DNA of 64,000 bases, taken from positions 48,622 to 112,621 of the forward strand of contig NZ_ASJR01000009.1 in NCBI RefSeq assembly GCF_000474745.1. The letters run 5' to 3'. Source of the stretch: Chitinivibrio alkaliphilus ACht1. Lineage in GTDB: Bacteria > Fibrobacterota > Chitinivibrionia > Chitinivibrionales > Chitinivibrionaceae. Positions 46,913-56,092 of this stretch are shown piece by piece; the stretch's first letter is position 1; the number at the start of each line of letters is the position of its first letter. The position numbers and the translations under genes were made by a program. The notes below the pieces were generated by a model. The model had not been told where the DNA came from, did not search any database, and saw only the letters and a list, made by a program, of their open reading frames with translations.

Positions 46913-47753
46913 TGGTGTCTCCGGACGTATCGGTATGCTTTTGAGAGAGGGGTATTAATTGAAGGTTGAGCTGGTATACGCGGTTTGGCCGTGGTATTTC
47001 ATTCACGTAGCTGATAAGGGAGGCACGAAAGCGCCGAAGCATGTTCTGGATAGTGGGAAACTCCTTTTCCGTAATATTCATGGTAATCGAAGAGATGTCA
47101 CGCTCCTGCTTGCCGTGTCTGCGTAGGGCCTCACTGGAGAGTAGAATTGTTTCTTTCTGAAAGTTTCGTATCGCCAGGGAGGACCACGATTCTCCCGTTG
47201 AAATGGCGTGTTCCGTGAGGCGATACCGTTGGGAGCGATCTTGTTTTATAAGGGAGAGTTTTTCTAAAAGAGCAATCCCTTGTTGTGCCTCTTCTGCTGA
47301 AATGGGCGGTGATAGTTCTTTGCCCAGATCTCCATAGTCATCACCTGCGTAGAAGGGGTAGAATTCCAGAAGGTTTCGTAAGGCGGAGTAATACCATTTG
47401 CTGTAAAACTGAAATTGCTCTTCCGTAAGGCATTTGGTATGGGGCCTGCGGAGGCTGAGAAGCTGCTCAAAAAATTGCTGTTTTTGTTCTTCCGTGGGGG
47501 CTTTGTTGAAACGAAGGAGTGTTTCCAAATATTCCCGTTCAAGGTTGTCAAGGGAAAGTGCTTCTGCCAGATCGGGTACATTTCGCTCACCGATGTGTCG
47601 TTTTTCTTTGATGACCTTGGAAAGATAGCTTGGGTCTATCCCCGATTTTTTTCCAAAGAGCCGGAGAGAAAAAGAAGCGCTTCCCTCCTTTTTTTGTTCG
47701 TAGTACTCCCGAAGAAATACGCGGTAGTCAAGATATTCAAAAATGGTTTTCAT
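46899..47753 (-). CDS. TIGR02147-family regulator (Fibrobacter-type)
   Basis: About 284 residues from the ATG at 47753. N-terminal FEYLDYRVFLREYYEQKK and an HTH-like region (GIDPSYLSKVIKEKRHIG), then LEREYLETLLRFNKAPT: the signature of the TIGR02147 family, first described as a large family in Fibrobacter succinogenes. The N-terminal part looks like a DNA-binding XRE-type helix-turn-helix; function is not established. It is co-transcribed with the LRR lipoprotein, so it may act in its expression. This gene is the strongest taxonomic marker in the window. Confidence 0.85.
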   Translation of the reverse strand: MKTIFEYLDYRVFLREYYEQKKEGSASFSLRLFGKKSGIDPSYLSKVIKEKRHIGERNVPDLAEALSLDNLEREYLETLLRFNKAPTEEQKQQFFEQLLSLRRPHTKCLTEEQFQFYSKWYYSALRNLLEFYPFYAGDDYGDLGKELSPPISAEEAQQGIALLEKLSLIKQDRSQRYRLTEHAISTGESWSSLAIRNFQKETILLSSEALRRHGKQERDISSITMNITEKEFPTIQNMLRRFRASLISYVNEIPRPNRVYQLNLQLIPLSQKHTDTSGDTNDTE

Positions 47754-48004
47754 ATGGCTGCCTCTGCTATTAAAATATATCACAAAATCGTCTTTGCAGA
47801 TATTTTTATGGAAGGGACGGTCGGCGTGTTGCACGCGTGTTTCGTTTGATGCAATGGTGTTGTGTTTGTGCTGCTCTTTGCAGTGAAATAGTGGCGGTGG
47901 TAATTGGCATGCCGATTGCTTGAAGAGAAAGTAGTTGTTATGGTAGTGTTTTTATACTATCATGGAACTATGTAACTACTATGTTTTTTATCAGGAGTGT
48001 ATCT

Positions 48005-48493
48005 ATGAAAAGAGAAGTATCTATGATCGCAATGATTCTTACCGTATTCCTAGCAATGGGAAGTGTCGCAACTGTGTTTGCTCACGACCATGGGCAGCAA
48101 CCGGATCCCGTCATTGTTCAGCCAAGTGAGCGGGGGTTTGCGGAGACCGTTTCGGCCTTTAAAGATGAAGTTTCACAGGCTGGCTGGAGTGTGTTAAACG
48201 TAAATAATATGGCGGGTGTACTGTCTTCACGCGGGTACACAATGCAGCCGGTGGTTATTATTGATGTGTGCAGTGGGCAATACAGTGCGCGGATTCTTTC
48301 TGAAGATGCGTATCGTCCGGTTTCCGCCTTTATGCCGTGTCGGGTGAGTATCTATAAAACTGCTGATGGAACGGTATTCTTCAGCCGTATGAACGCAGGA
48401 GCCTTTGGGTCGATGATGGATCCTGAGGTGGCTGAAGTTATGGAGCAATCGGATGCGGAAATATCGGAAATTATTGACCGGGCTCGAAGATAA
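48005..48493 (+). CDS. Exported DUF302-family protein
   Basis: About 162 residues from the ATG at 48005 (CAGGAG upstream). Sec signal peptide to VFAHDH. The DUF302 core follows: FAETVSAFKDEVSQAGWSVLNV, then VVIIDVCSGQYSARIL and a late MNAGAFGSMM. DUF302 proteins are small alpha/beta proteins of unknown role. The 250 bp upstream (to 47753) hold no gene that I can support. Confidence 0.8.
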   Translation: MKREVSMIAMILTVFLAMGSVATVFAHDHGQQPDPVIVQPSERGFAETVSAFKDEVSQAGWSVLNVNNMAGVLSSRGYTMQPVVIIDVCSGQYSARILSEDAYRPVSAFMPCRVSIYKTADGTVFFSRMNAGAFGSMMDPEVAEVMEQSDAEISEIIDRARR

Positions 48494-48508
48494 TCTGTTT
48501 TCTCGGCT

Positions 48509-48532
48509 TTGCTGCTCTTCGACGAGCAGCAA
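48509..48532 (+). other. Perfect hairpin after the DUF302 gene
   Basis: TTGCTGCTC pairs with GAGCAGCAA across a 6-base loop, with no T run. It lies 16 bp past the stop and may protect the mRNA 3' end. Confidence 0.5.
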
Positions 48533-48567
48533 GGTGTGTATCTAACTCTTCGTATTTTGTAAAGATC

Positions 48568-48599
48568 TATCCCCCATACCGCTTGGGGGATATATTTTT
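48568..48599 (+). terminator. Intrinsic terminator
   Basis: TATCCCCC pairs with GGGGGATA across a 9-base loop, followed by TATTTTTA. It lies between the DUF302 gene and the Ton cluster. Confidence 0.7.
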
Positions 48600-48651
48600 A
48601 AGGACACAGGGCATACAGCTCGTGTGAAAACTCTTTTCTACGGGAGATTTT

Positions 48652-49318
48652 ATGGAACAGGATGTCTTTACCGGTCCCGATTTTGTGAGAACTCTCGCAC
48701 AAAATTTCCAGGAGAGCGGAAGTTTTGGCTGGGTACTTCTTGGTGTACTTGTTCTAGCTGGTGCTGTTGTTTTTGAACGTCTTATATTTATTACATCACC
48801 TGCCGACGCGTATCTCCGCAAACAGCTCTTGCTGCTGCTCAGGCGGTGAGCGAAGACAGAATAGGAGAGACCCTGTCTGCTTTGCAGAAGCAAAAAAAGA
48901 TCCTCTCTCCCTGCTTTTAGCAACTGCCTTGAAGACTTATAATGATACGGGAAACCCAGAAGAGGTGGCAGAAGCTGTTGACGAAGCGGCTGTATTGCAG
49001 ATTCCCCGTTTTTCTCAGCGTCTCAACTATCTTTCTCTCTTTGCAAACATTGCCACCTTACTTGGTCTCTTAGGGACAATCGCGGGGTTGCAGGAGGCTT
49101 TCATGGCCCTTGACTCTCTTGAGGCGTCCCAGCGGGCGGCCATGCTTGCCGGCGGCATATCAAAGGCTATGAATACCACCGCCTTTGGTCTTGTTATTGC
49201 TGTACCTTGTATGGTGGCCTATACCTTTCTCCACAATACACAGGTGGCCCTCACCCATCGTCTTGACGATGCGATGTTGCGATTCCATAATTTTCTTCAT
49301 AAACGACAGTCCCGGTGA
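48652..49318 (+). pseudogene. exbB: ExbB/TolQ-like proton channel gene, broken by two frame changes
   Basis: The first frame gives the N-terminal membrane segment (GWVLLGVLVLAGAVVFERLI) and ends at a stop at 48847-48849. The middle is coding in a second frame (ALAAAQAVSEDRIGE). The last part is in a third frame, with the MotA/TolQ/ExbB core FANIATLLGLLGTIAGLQEAF and GGISKAMNTTAFGLVIAVP. Adding one A at the AAA run 48820-48822 and one at the A7 run 48892-48898 restores one ~220-residue ExbB. It would be the motor of the TonB system. It overlaps the next gene by 4 bp, consistent with an ancestral operon. Confidence 0.8.
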
Positions 49319-49782
49319 AGCTCGCCTCTTCAAAACGGCCGTTTTTACCGTCAGAAGTAACCGGGGCAGAGATAGATCTCGATGTGACCCCCGTAATGAA
49401 TCTCATGATTGTTCTTATCCCTCTGCTTGTATCTATGACGGTTTTTGCACACTACTCCATTCATGATTTTTATCTTCCCTCTAATGTGAGTGATACAACA
49501 CCTTCCGATGGAGAGGTTTCGATGTATTCCACGGTGGTTCTTACTCAGGACAGCCTGTACATTACCGTGGGTGCAGAAAAATTGGATTCTCTTGCCTTTG
49601 ACAGCACTGCTTTTGACGAAGACTATTTTCTTTCTGCCCTGGGGACAATACGGTACCGCAGTGATGATTATTCTCGCAGTATTATATCTGTCGCCGATCC
49701 TGTTGCCGTTTATGGATCTATGCCGCAAGCAGGATTTACCGATATTGGTCTCTCGTCCTTTATCCCGCGGGAAGGACAATGA
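49315..49782 (+). CDS. exbD: ExbD/TolR-like protein 1
   Basis: 155 residues. Cytoplasmic N-terminus, then one membrane helix carrying the proton-path Asp (DLDVTPVMNLMIVLIPLLVS), then a periplasmic domain. It partners ExbB in powering TonB. GTG start overlapping the exbB stop. Frame intact. Confidence 0.85.
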   Translation: MKLASSKRPFLPSEVTGAEIDLDVTPVMNLMIVLIPLLVSMTVFAHYSIHDFYLPSNVSDTTPSDGEVSMYSTVVLTQDSLYITVGAEKLDSLAFDSTAFDEDYFLSALGTIRYRSDDYSRSIISVADPVAVYGSMPQAGFTDIGLSSFIPREGQ

Positions 49783-50234
49783 AACGTACGGGTATCTCCC
49801 AGGCACGTACAGCTCCTGCTGGTGCGGGAGGTGCTTTTCGGCCGCAGCTGACATCTCTTATTGATGTCATGGTGATTCTTTTGGTGTTTCTTCTGAAGAA
49901 TTTTTCCGTGGATGGACAGCTTATCACCCCTGATCCAAAAATATCTCTGCCCCAGTCCACAACAGATGCAGAGCTTCATCCCGCCCTAAATATTCACATT
50001 CGCCCCGATATGATACTGGTGGAACAGGAGCCAGTCATGTCCATAGAAAAAACGGGTGCAGAAGAAGAGCTGCTCTTAGCAGATTTGTATGATGAGCTTC
50101 GGGATCGAAGAGAGGAAGGCCTTTTAATTCATGCAGACCGGACGATTCCCTTTGAGATTATTAAAAAGGTGATGCATACCTCATCAAAGGCAGGGGTTGA
50201 ACATTTTTCCATCCTTGTAGAACAGGTTGAGTGA
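49779..50234 (+). CDS. exbD: ExbD/TolR-like protein 2
   Basis: 151 residues with the same layout as its neighbour: PQLTSLIDVMVILLVFLLK, with the membrane Asp, then a periplasmic domain ending LIHADRTIPFEIIKKVM. Two ExbD paralogues next to one ExbB are common in Bacteroidetes-like and Fibrobacter-like Ton systems. Frame intact; overlaps the preceding gene by 4 bp. Confidence 0.85.
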   Translation: MKRTGISQARTAPAGAGGAFRPQLTSLIDVMVILLVFLLKNFSVDGQLITPDPKISLPQSTTDAELHPALNIHIRPDMILVEQEPVMSIEKTGAEEELLLADLYDELRDRREEGLLIHADRTIPFEIIKKVMHTSSKAGVEHFSILVEQVE

Positions 50235-51049
50235 TGAGTCAGATACCTCCAGGGTTTCATGTATCGGAAAATGGGGGCATCTCCGATCCATTTCGTCTAA
50301 TTCTTCTTTGCTCAATTATTCTCGGTGTTCTGGTGGCGCTCTTTTTTCAGGGGATTTCTCTGCCTGAATTTGAAGAGAGACCGCAGGAAGAGTCGATACA
50401 ATTTTTTTATACGGAGGAGCTTTCCTTTGAAGAGGAGCCTGAGAAAGACGCCGCAGAGGAGATTGTCGATATTTCGGAAGAGCCACCCACCGAAGATGTT
50501 TCCCCATATGATGCTGTCGAAGAGGTTTCCGAGGTGTCACAAAAAACGGAAGTGCAGATTACAGAAGAACTGGATGAGCCTTCGGAGGATGTTGAGGAAG
50601 AGTCGTCTCGCCGCGTTTTTGGTGTTGAGCAAGTATATAGTGAAGGATTAGGCAGCGGGGGAGATACGGAGGATGCTGTGGTGGGACGTCGGGGAAATAT
50701 TCTGAATAAAACGTATGATACGATACAGGCAGAGGATTCAGATCTTCGTGGTCCCTTGGTATCAGCAGCGTTGGTCAGCCGGGCTCCCTCCTTTCGTCGA
50801 CGCGTACCGCCTGTTGCCACCGATGAAATGAGAAAAGAAGGGGTCGAGGGGGTGATTTCTGTACGGGTACTTGTTGATGCTGATGGAAGCGTGCGACAGG
50901 CGGTACCACAAAACGATCTGGGATACGGGAGTCGTGAGGCTGCCCTTGAAGCTGTTTTGCAAATGGAATTTGAACCGGCCCAACGCTAGAATGAGCCCGT
51001 GGCAGTGTGGATCACTATTCCTGTTCGATTTCAATTACTTCATTCGTGA
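50234..51049 (+). pseudogene. tonB: TonB-like energy transducer with an in-frame TAG near the C-terminus
   Basis: An N-terminal membrane anchor (FRLILLCSIILGVLVALFF), a long Glu/Pro-rich spacer, and a TonB C-terminal domain (VEGVISVRVLVDADGSVRQ, AVLQMEFEPAQR). At 50987 a TAG follows EFEPAQR. In the same frame after it come NEPVAVWITIPVRFQLLHS and TGA at 51047-51049, the normal end of a TonB domain (FxPA-x-x-G-x-PVAVW-x-x-IP-x-x-F). So the stop removes the last beta strand and probably inactivates the domain, unless it is read through. Typed as a probable pseudogene for that reason. Confidence 0.8.
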
Positions 51050-51058
51050 GGGTGAGCT

Positions 51059-53784
51059 ATGTATGGTGTAAACCGTGTGTTTTGGGTGCTTATTTTGTCA
51101 GTTCTTGCCTGGGCATCCTCTGCCCCTCCGCGGAGGATTCTGAGATACTCCTTGATAAGGAGCCCTTTGTGAAGACTCTCCCTGAACAAACAAGGTTTGT
51201 TGCAGCAGACTATCCTCGAGAACTCTATTCTGCCGGTGTGGAGGGAACCGTGCTTTTACAGCTTCTTATTTCAGAGGACGGTACAGTGGAGGAGGTTTCT
51301 GTAGATGAGTCTCTTCATCCGGTTCTTGATAGTACTGCCGTTTCGGCAGCAAAACAGTTTCGCTTTGAACCGGCCCGGCTTAATACGGGGGATATTGTTG
51401 CCGTGCAGCTCCAGTATGCCTATCATTTCTCCCTTGATGAAGTTGTGGCAGATACGGAGGAGGTGATAAACTTTCAAGGGCGCCTCCGTGAGCGAGGGAC
51501 TCGCCGGCCTATGGCAAATGCTTTGGTAGTCCTAGAAAATATTCGTAACACAGAGGATATCGCCGTTCCGCTGGAGGTATATCTACGGCGTATCGGGGAG
51601 TTTCACGGACAGGATTTTGAAGCGGGACGTCTGATTACCGAGACCGATTCAGAGGGGCGTTTTTCCTTTGCCTCTCTGCCGGCTTGTTCTCTTTCAGTAC
51701 GGGTTGTTTCCGGAGGGTATGAAGAATTCCGTCGTGAGGAAGCAATTAGTGCAGGGGAAGAACTCCTTGTAACCTACTATATACCGGCACGTTCCTATGA
51801 TGACTATGAAGTGGTGGCCTATTACCGCAAGGAGGAACGGGAGGTAAGCCGGCGTTCACTCCCCGCTGCGGAAGTACAGCGGGTACCCGGATTATCGGGA
51901 GATGCTGTACGGGTTGTACAGGCTCTTCCCGGTGTGGCGCGGCTTAGTTTTGGCAGTGGAAATATTTCCGTACGGGGAAGCTATCTTTGGGATTCAAAAT
52001 TTCTCCTTGATGGTGTGGAAATTCCTCAGCTCTATCACTTTGGCGGGTTGAAGTCCGTGGTAAATTCAGAGGCCATAGAGGCGGTTGATTTTTATCCTGG
52101 CGGATGGGGTGTCCGTCATGGTGGAGCTATTGGTGGACTGGTGGATGTACAAACCCGCAGAGCTCGGGATGATCGCTTCCATGGGAAAGTAGGAGCAAGT
52201 AGTCTTGATGCCTATTTCTTTGTTGAGGGCCCCCTGCGGGATGATCTTCGTATTATGGCCTCTGCCCGGCGAAGCTATTTTGGCGACATTGCCTCGGCGG
52301 TACTTGATAATATTGAGGATGGACCAGATGTCTCCTTAACTCCCTTTTATTGGGATTATCTTGCCAGCATTGAGTATGCTATTTCACCGGATCATCACGT
52401 AAGAACCTCCCTTTATGGTTCGTATGATTCGTTGGAGATACACCTCCGGGAGGAGGAGTTTTCTGCTGGCAGTGATGATATGGATCATCTTGATAAAATT
52501 CAGAATAACAGTTCCTTTGTGCGTTTTACCACAGCTCTGGAAAGCCGCCTTTTCGAAAACCTTTCCAATGAGCTGACCTTTAGTCTGCTTCAGCAGAAAA
52601 CCTATAATGCCGCCTTCGGATTTTTTATGCAGGATCTCACCGTACACGGTATGGATATTCAAAATACTCTTTCTAAAACATTTTCCGAATCAGTCTCCCT
52701 TCATGTGGGAACAGATGTTACTCTGGGCAGCTATGATCTCTATCTTGATATTTTGGGGGTGCATGGGGTAAATCGTGATACCCTCACGGGAGATATGAAC
52801 CGTATTGGGGGATATGTCTATGCGGAATTGCGCCCCCGTGAGAACTGGCTTGTTATTCCGGGGATTCGCTATGACCACTACGGCTTGCTACACCATGAAG
52901 GGGCCTGGTTTCCAGATTTTTGGGAATATTCCAGACGACGCAGGATTCCCTACTCAGGTGAACCCTCTGCCCGTATCTCTACACGGTACTCCCTTTCGGA
53001 TGCGCATGTACTGAAGGCTGCGGCGGGTACCTATAATCAGTCACCCCAACCCTTTGGCTTTGTCACCCATGAAACATGGGGAAATCCTGATCTTCCCGCA
53101 ACAAAGGCGGCCCACTATGTGGTGGGCCATGAGTGGCAGATTACAGATCGTATCTCCACCGATATTCAAGGATACTACAATATGCAGTGGGATATTCCCC
53201 GTATGCAGAATTCTGATGATGATTTTGATCGTGAGAATATAAACCAGAATCTTTTTATAGCCGATGAAACGGGCAGAACCTACGGTATGGAATTGATGCT
53301 TCGTCACAACAGGGGAGAACGCTTTTTTGGATGGCTTGCCTATACGCTCTCTCGAAGTGAGCGGTGGGATGTGCAAAAAGAGGAGTATCGCCTCTTTGAC
53401 CAAGACCAGACACATAATCTCCAACTTGTGGGAAGTTTTTCCCTTCCCAATAATTGGGAGGTGGGCGGTCGGATGCACTATACCACGGGAAACCCCGATA
53501 CGCCCGTGAGTATTGGAAATGAAAACATACAGGGTAAATCTATCGGACGGATATCGGGTGAGGAAAACTCTATCAGGAAGGATCCCTTTTTCAAGGTTGA
53601 TTTGCGGGCCGAGAAACAATGGATTTTTGAACGTACCATATTGACCTCCCATGTGGATATTCAGAATATTTCTTGGTTTTTCCATAAAAATCCTGAGTTT
53701 ACCCTGTGGGATGATTTTTATAAAGAGCGGCAGGATATCTCCATGATCCCCCTCATTGACGCTGGTTTTACCCTTGCCTTTTAG
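51059..53784 (+). CDS. TonB-dependent receptor with an N-terminal TonB-like domain; signal peptide out of frame
   Basis: The natural start is ATG 51059 (GGTGAG upstream), which opens a signal peptide (MYGVNRVFWVLILSVLAWAS), but this frame stops soon. The receptor continues in another frame from SAEDSEILLDKEPF. One extra C in the C4 run at 51123-51126 joins them. Order: a TonB C-terminal-like domain (~40-140, GVEGTVLLQLLISEDGTVEEV, FRFEPARL), a carboxypeptidase-regulatory domain (~150-240), a plug (VRVVQALPGVARLSFGSG, NISVRGSY), and a 22-strand-type barrel ending in AF. Ligand unknown. Confidence 0.85.
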
Positions 53785-53794
53785 GAGTCTGAAC

Positions 53795-54985
53795 ATGAAT
53801 ATACGCGGCTTTCTGTTTTTCTGCATAATTCTTCTGACTGGGTGTACGGATGATTTTTTCTACCGCTATGACGAGGTTCATCATGATATGATCCGTATTA
53901 TCGATTTCTCTCTGGAAGACCCAGATCTTTCTCCCGGAGATACGGCGGTGCTGTATGCTGTGTTTGCGGGACACCCCGTTACCGTTGATGATATGACCTG
54001 GGAGGTCTCGTGGAATGTTGTGACCAATCTCTTCGGCAACAGGAGTATTCGTGACACAATGTACCTGCCGTGGCTTACCCTTGAGGAGATCCCCGACTCT
54101 CTTGCGGGAGCCCAGGTATTTCGCATGACCTATGAAATTCCCGACTCCCTTGTATATACCAGTGAGCAGCATCCAGAGGATTTTTCTGTCTTTATCCGTG
54201 ATCATAATATTCCCCTTGATTTGAGTGATTGGGATTTTTCAACAAAGACTACAGACCTTATTGATCTTCTCGAAGCTCTTTCTCAGACCCCCGATGCCGT
54301 GGAATCTCTCCCTGTTGGGGAACCGGGACTTTTTATTGAGGTCCTTTCGCAAATGTTGACAACCCAGTATCGCCTCATTTTGACCCTCCCCGGTGATGCC
54401 GTTGTTGAGGCGGGGTATCCCCGGCGGTACGATGGATATGTTCGGTACCACTCACGCTTTGATCATATTCCCTAGGTATTTATCAATGAAAACCCGCGCA
54501 TGGACCAACTGTACCTTGGGGGAACTCGCACAGCTGGATCCCCCCTCTCTTTTTCTGACATAGATACGATTATACCCATCGGGGATACCCTTTTTCTTCC
54601 ACAGGATGATTCCTTAGGATGATTCCTTTACCTGGTATATTTGTATTCATACATCGCCGCGACAAGAGACAATCAGCCTCAATTCTGCCATTGGTGGTCT
54701 TTCCGGTACGGGCCGGGGTACTTCGCGAGAGCGTCATGAGCTCTATCGTTTTGTCGAATACGGAGAGAATACTCCCAATGTATCCCCCGTCTCAGTGAAA
54801 AATAGTGGTGATACGCTTTTTGCGTATGAAATTGAAAATGGTGCTGAGGCTCGCTCGGGCTTTTTTATTTGGTTGAATCTCTGGGATTATTTTGAGGATA
54901 TGCCCCAGCGTCCCCGGGGAAGTATGGTCCGAGAAATCTACATACCATCGGACACATTATGGTGGTGCACCAGGCAGGAGTCGAA
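53795..54985 (+). pseudogene. Broken lipoprotein gene downstream of the receptor
   Basis: The start at 53795 (AGGAG upstream) gives a lipoprotein signal (FLFFCIILLTGC). 226 residues are read to an in-frame TAG at 54473. The same frame then continues as coding (VFINENPRMDQLYLGG) until a 13-bp tandem duplication at 54603-54628 shifts it. Removing one copy restores QDDSFTWYICIHTSP and runs on to the tRNA boundary. It has the appearance of a cell-surface partner of the receptor (SusD-like role by position, not by sequence). Its original C-terminus appears to be lost or to end near the tRNA; I cannot find a native stop. Confidence 0.75.
54603..54628 (+). repeat. 13-bp tandem duplication
   Basis: AGGATGATTCCTT occurs twice in a row (54603-54615 and 54616-54628). 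Because 13 is not a multiple of 3 it shifts the lipoprotein reading frame; one copy alone would be in frame. Confidence 0.95.
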
Positions 54986-55039
54986 CCTGCGACCTACGGC
55001 TTCGGAGACCGTCACTCTATCCAGCTGAGCTACTGGTGC
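54963..55039 (-). tRNA. tRNA-Arg (anticodon CCG)
   Basis: 77 bases including an encoded CCA. Acceptor stem GCACCAG/CTGGTGC is perfect; D stem GCTC/GAGT; anticodon stem ACGGT/GCCGT with loop CTCCGAA, so the anticodon is CCG, reading CGG; T arm GCAGG-TTCGACT-CCTGC. Discriminator A. Confidence 0.95.
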
Positions 55040-55049
55040 AAGGTGGCAT

Positions 55050-55078
55050 AAAATAGTTTCTTTTCCTCTGTGAGGCAA
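55050..55078 (-). promoter_or_regulatory. Promoter of tRNA-Arg
   Basis: On the minus strand TTGCCT (-35) and TATTTT (-10) are spaced by 17 bases, ending 10 bases before the mature tRNA. Confidence 0.55.
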
Positions 55079-55258
55079 GGGCTCTGTAGATACCCATGCG
55101 TAATTTTTCGTGGGGACTCGCAAAAAAAGTTGCGAAGTGTTCTTCTGATAGAGTTTGTTTTCTGCGAAGGAGGAATTCCCCTAGGTTCTATGATTTCCTG
55201 TGGGTACCCCTTTTTTGTCACGACGATATATTTTCCTTCATATCTTCAAAGGGGAATC

Positions 55259-56092
55259 ATGAGTAGTACGTACTATATAGAAATCACTGTGCCCATAGAG
55301 GCGTATGAAGAGACTCTTGGCATACTCTACGCACAGGGCATGTCTGCGTGTCAAGAACTGTCACGTCCCGATGCTATGGAGCTTACTTGTTATTTTGAAA
55401 CCCGTTCTGCCGCACAATCTGTGGCGGACCATGGGGTTGCCGCCTATGAACCTTCTACCGTGCAGGAGCAGAGGGAGTATGATTGGAATAGTAAATGGCG
55501 GGAAAGTATTGAGCCAGTGTGGATTACCGATGATATCGTTGTTTCGCCGGTGTGGAGAGAACCGTCTATACGCCCGGGGCAGCACTGGATACAGATTGAA
55601 CCGAAGATGGCCTTCGGAACGGGGCATCATGAGACAACTCAATTGGCTGCCGCAGCAGTTCTTGCAGAGCAGGGAAACCGTCTTCTTGATGTTGGCACCG
55701 GTTCGGGGATTCTCCTTTTTGTTGCAGCAATTGCTGGATATACCCATGCCCACGGTGTTGAGATTGACCCCGCCTGTGAAGATAATTTACGGGAAAACCT
55801 TGGACAGAACAAAAGTGCTTGTCACATCTCATACGACATTGGTACATTGAGCACAATTTCTGCTCATCCCCCCTATGATACGGTTGTGGTAAATATTATT
55901 AAGCAACACTCCTGTCCCATTGTAGAAAAGCTTCCCTCCTATCTTCGGCCGGGGGGTGTCCTCCTCTGGAGCGGCATTTTGTGTGAAGAGCGGGATGAGG
56001 TTGTCAGCTTTGCTCAGAAGGTTGGTTTTGTTCTCTGCCATGAAGGAACAAAAGGAGAGTGGTGGTATGGCCGATTTCGTCTCCGAGGGTAA
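55259..56092 (+). CDS. prmA: Ribosomal protein L11 methyltransferase
   Basis: About 277 residues from ATG 55259 (AAAGGGG upstream). N-terminal substrate domain (YYIEITVPIEAYEETLGIL), linker, and a SAM domain with motif I LLDVGTGSGILLF and a substrate/NPPY-like TVVVNIIKQHS. PrmA trimethylates L11. The frame extends upstream of the start but without a ribosome site. It overlaps the downstream methyltransferase by 26 bp. Confidence 0.9.
   Translation: MSSTYYIEITVPIEAYEETLGILYAQGMSACQELSRPDAMELTCYFETRSAAQSVADHGVAAYEPSTVQEQREYDWNSKWRESIEPVWITDDIVVSPVWREPSIRPGQHWIQIEPKMAFGTGHHETTQLAAAAVLAEQGNRLLDVGTGSGILLFVAAIAGYTHAHGVEIDPACEDNLRENLGQNKSACHISYDIGTLSTISAHPPYDTVVVNIIKQHSCPIVEKLPSYLRPGGVLLWSGILCEERDEVVSFAQKVGFVLCHEGTKGEWWYGRFRLRG

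Noticed and set aside
50987..54475. General recoding of TAG (for example pyrrolysine) to explain two in-frame TAG codons
   Set aside because: TAG is the plain stop of many genes here, including mnmE right after the C-terminal CIGK, lysS, rpmB and the receptor ending in AF. No tRNA-Pyl is visible. Decay of the cluster is simpler.
54795..55028. A separate 77-residue protein gene
   Set aside because: Its upstream part is the 3' piece of the broken lipoprotein gene and its tail is translated antisense to tRNA-Arg.
55070..55258. N-terminal extension of prmA
   Set aside because: The frame is open but lacks a ribosome site and family similarity; the ATG at 55259 has AAAGGGG upstream and starts the conserved domain.
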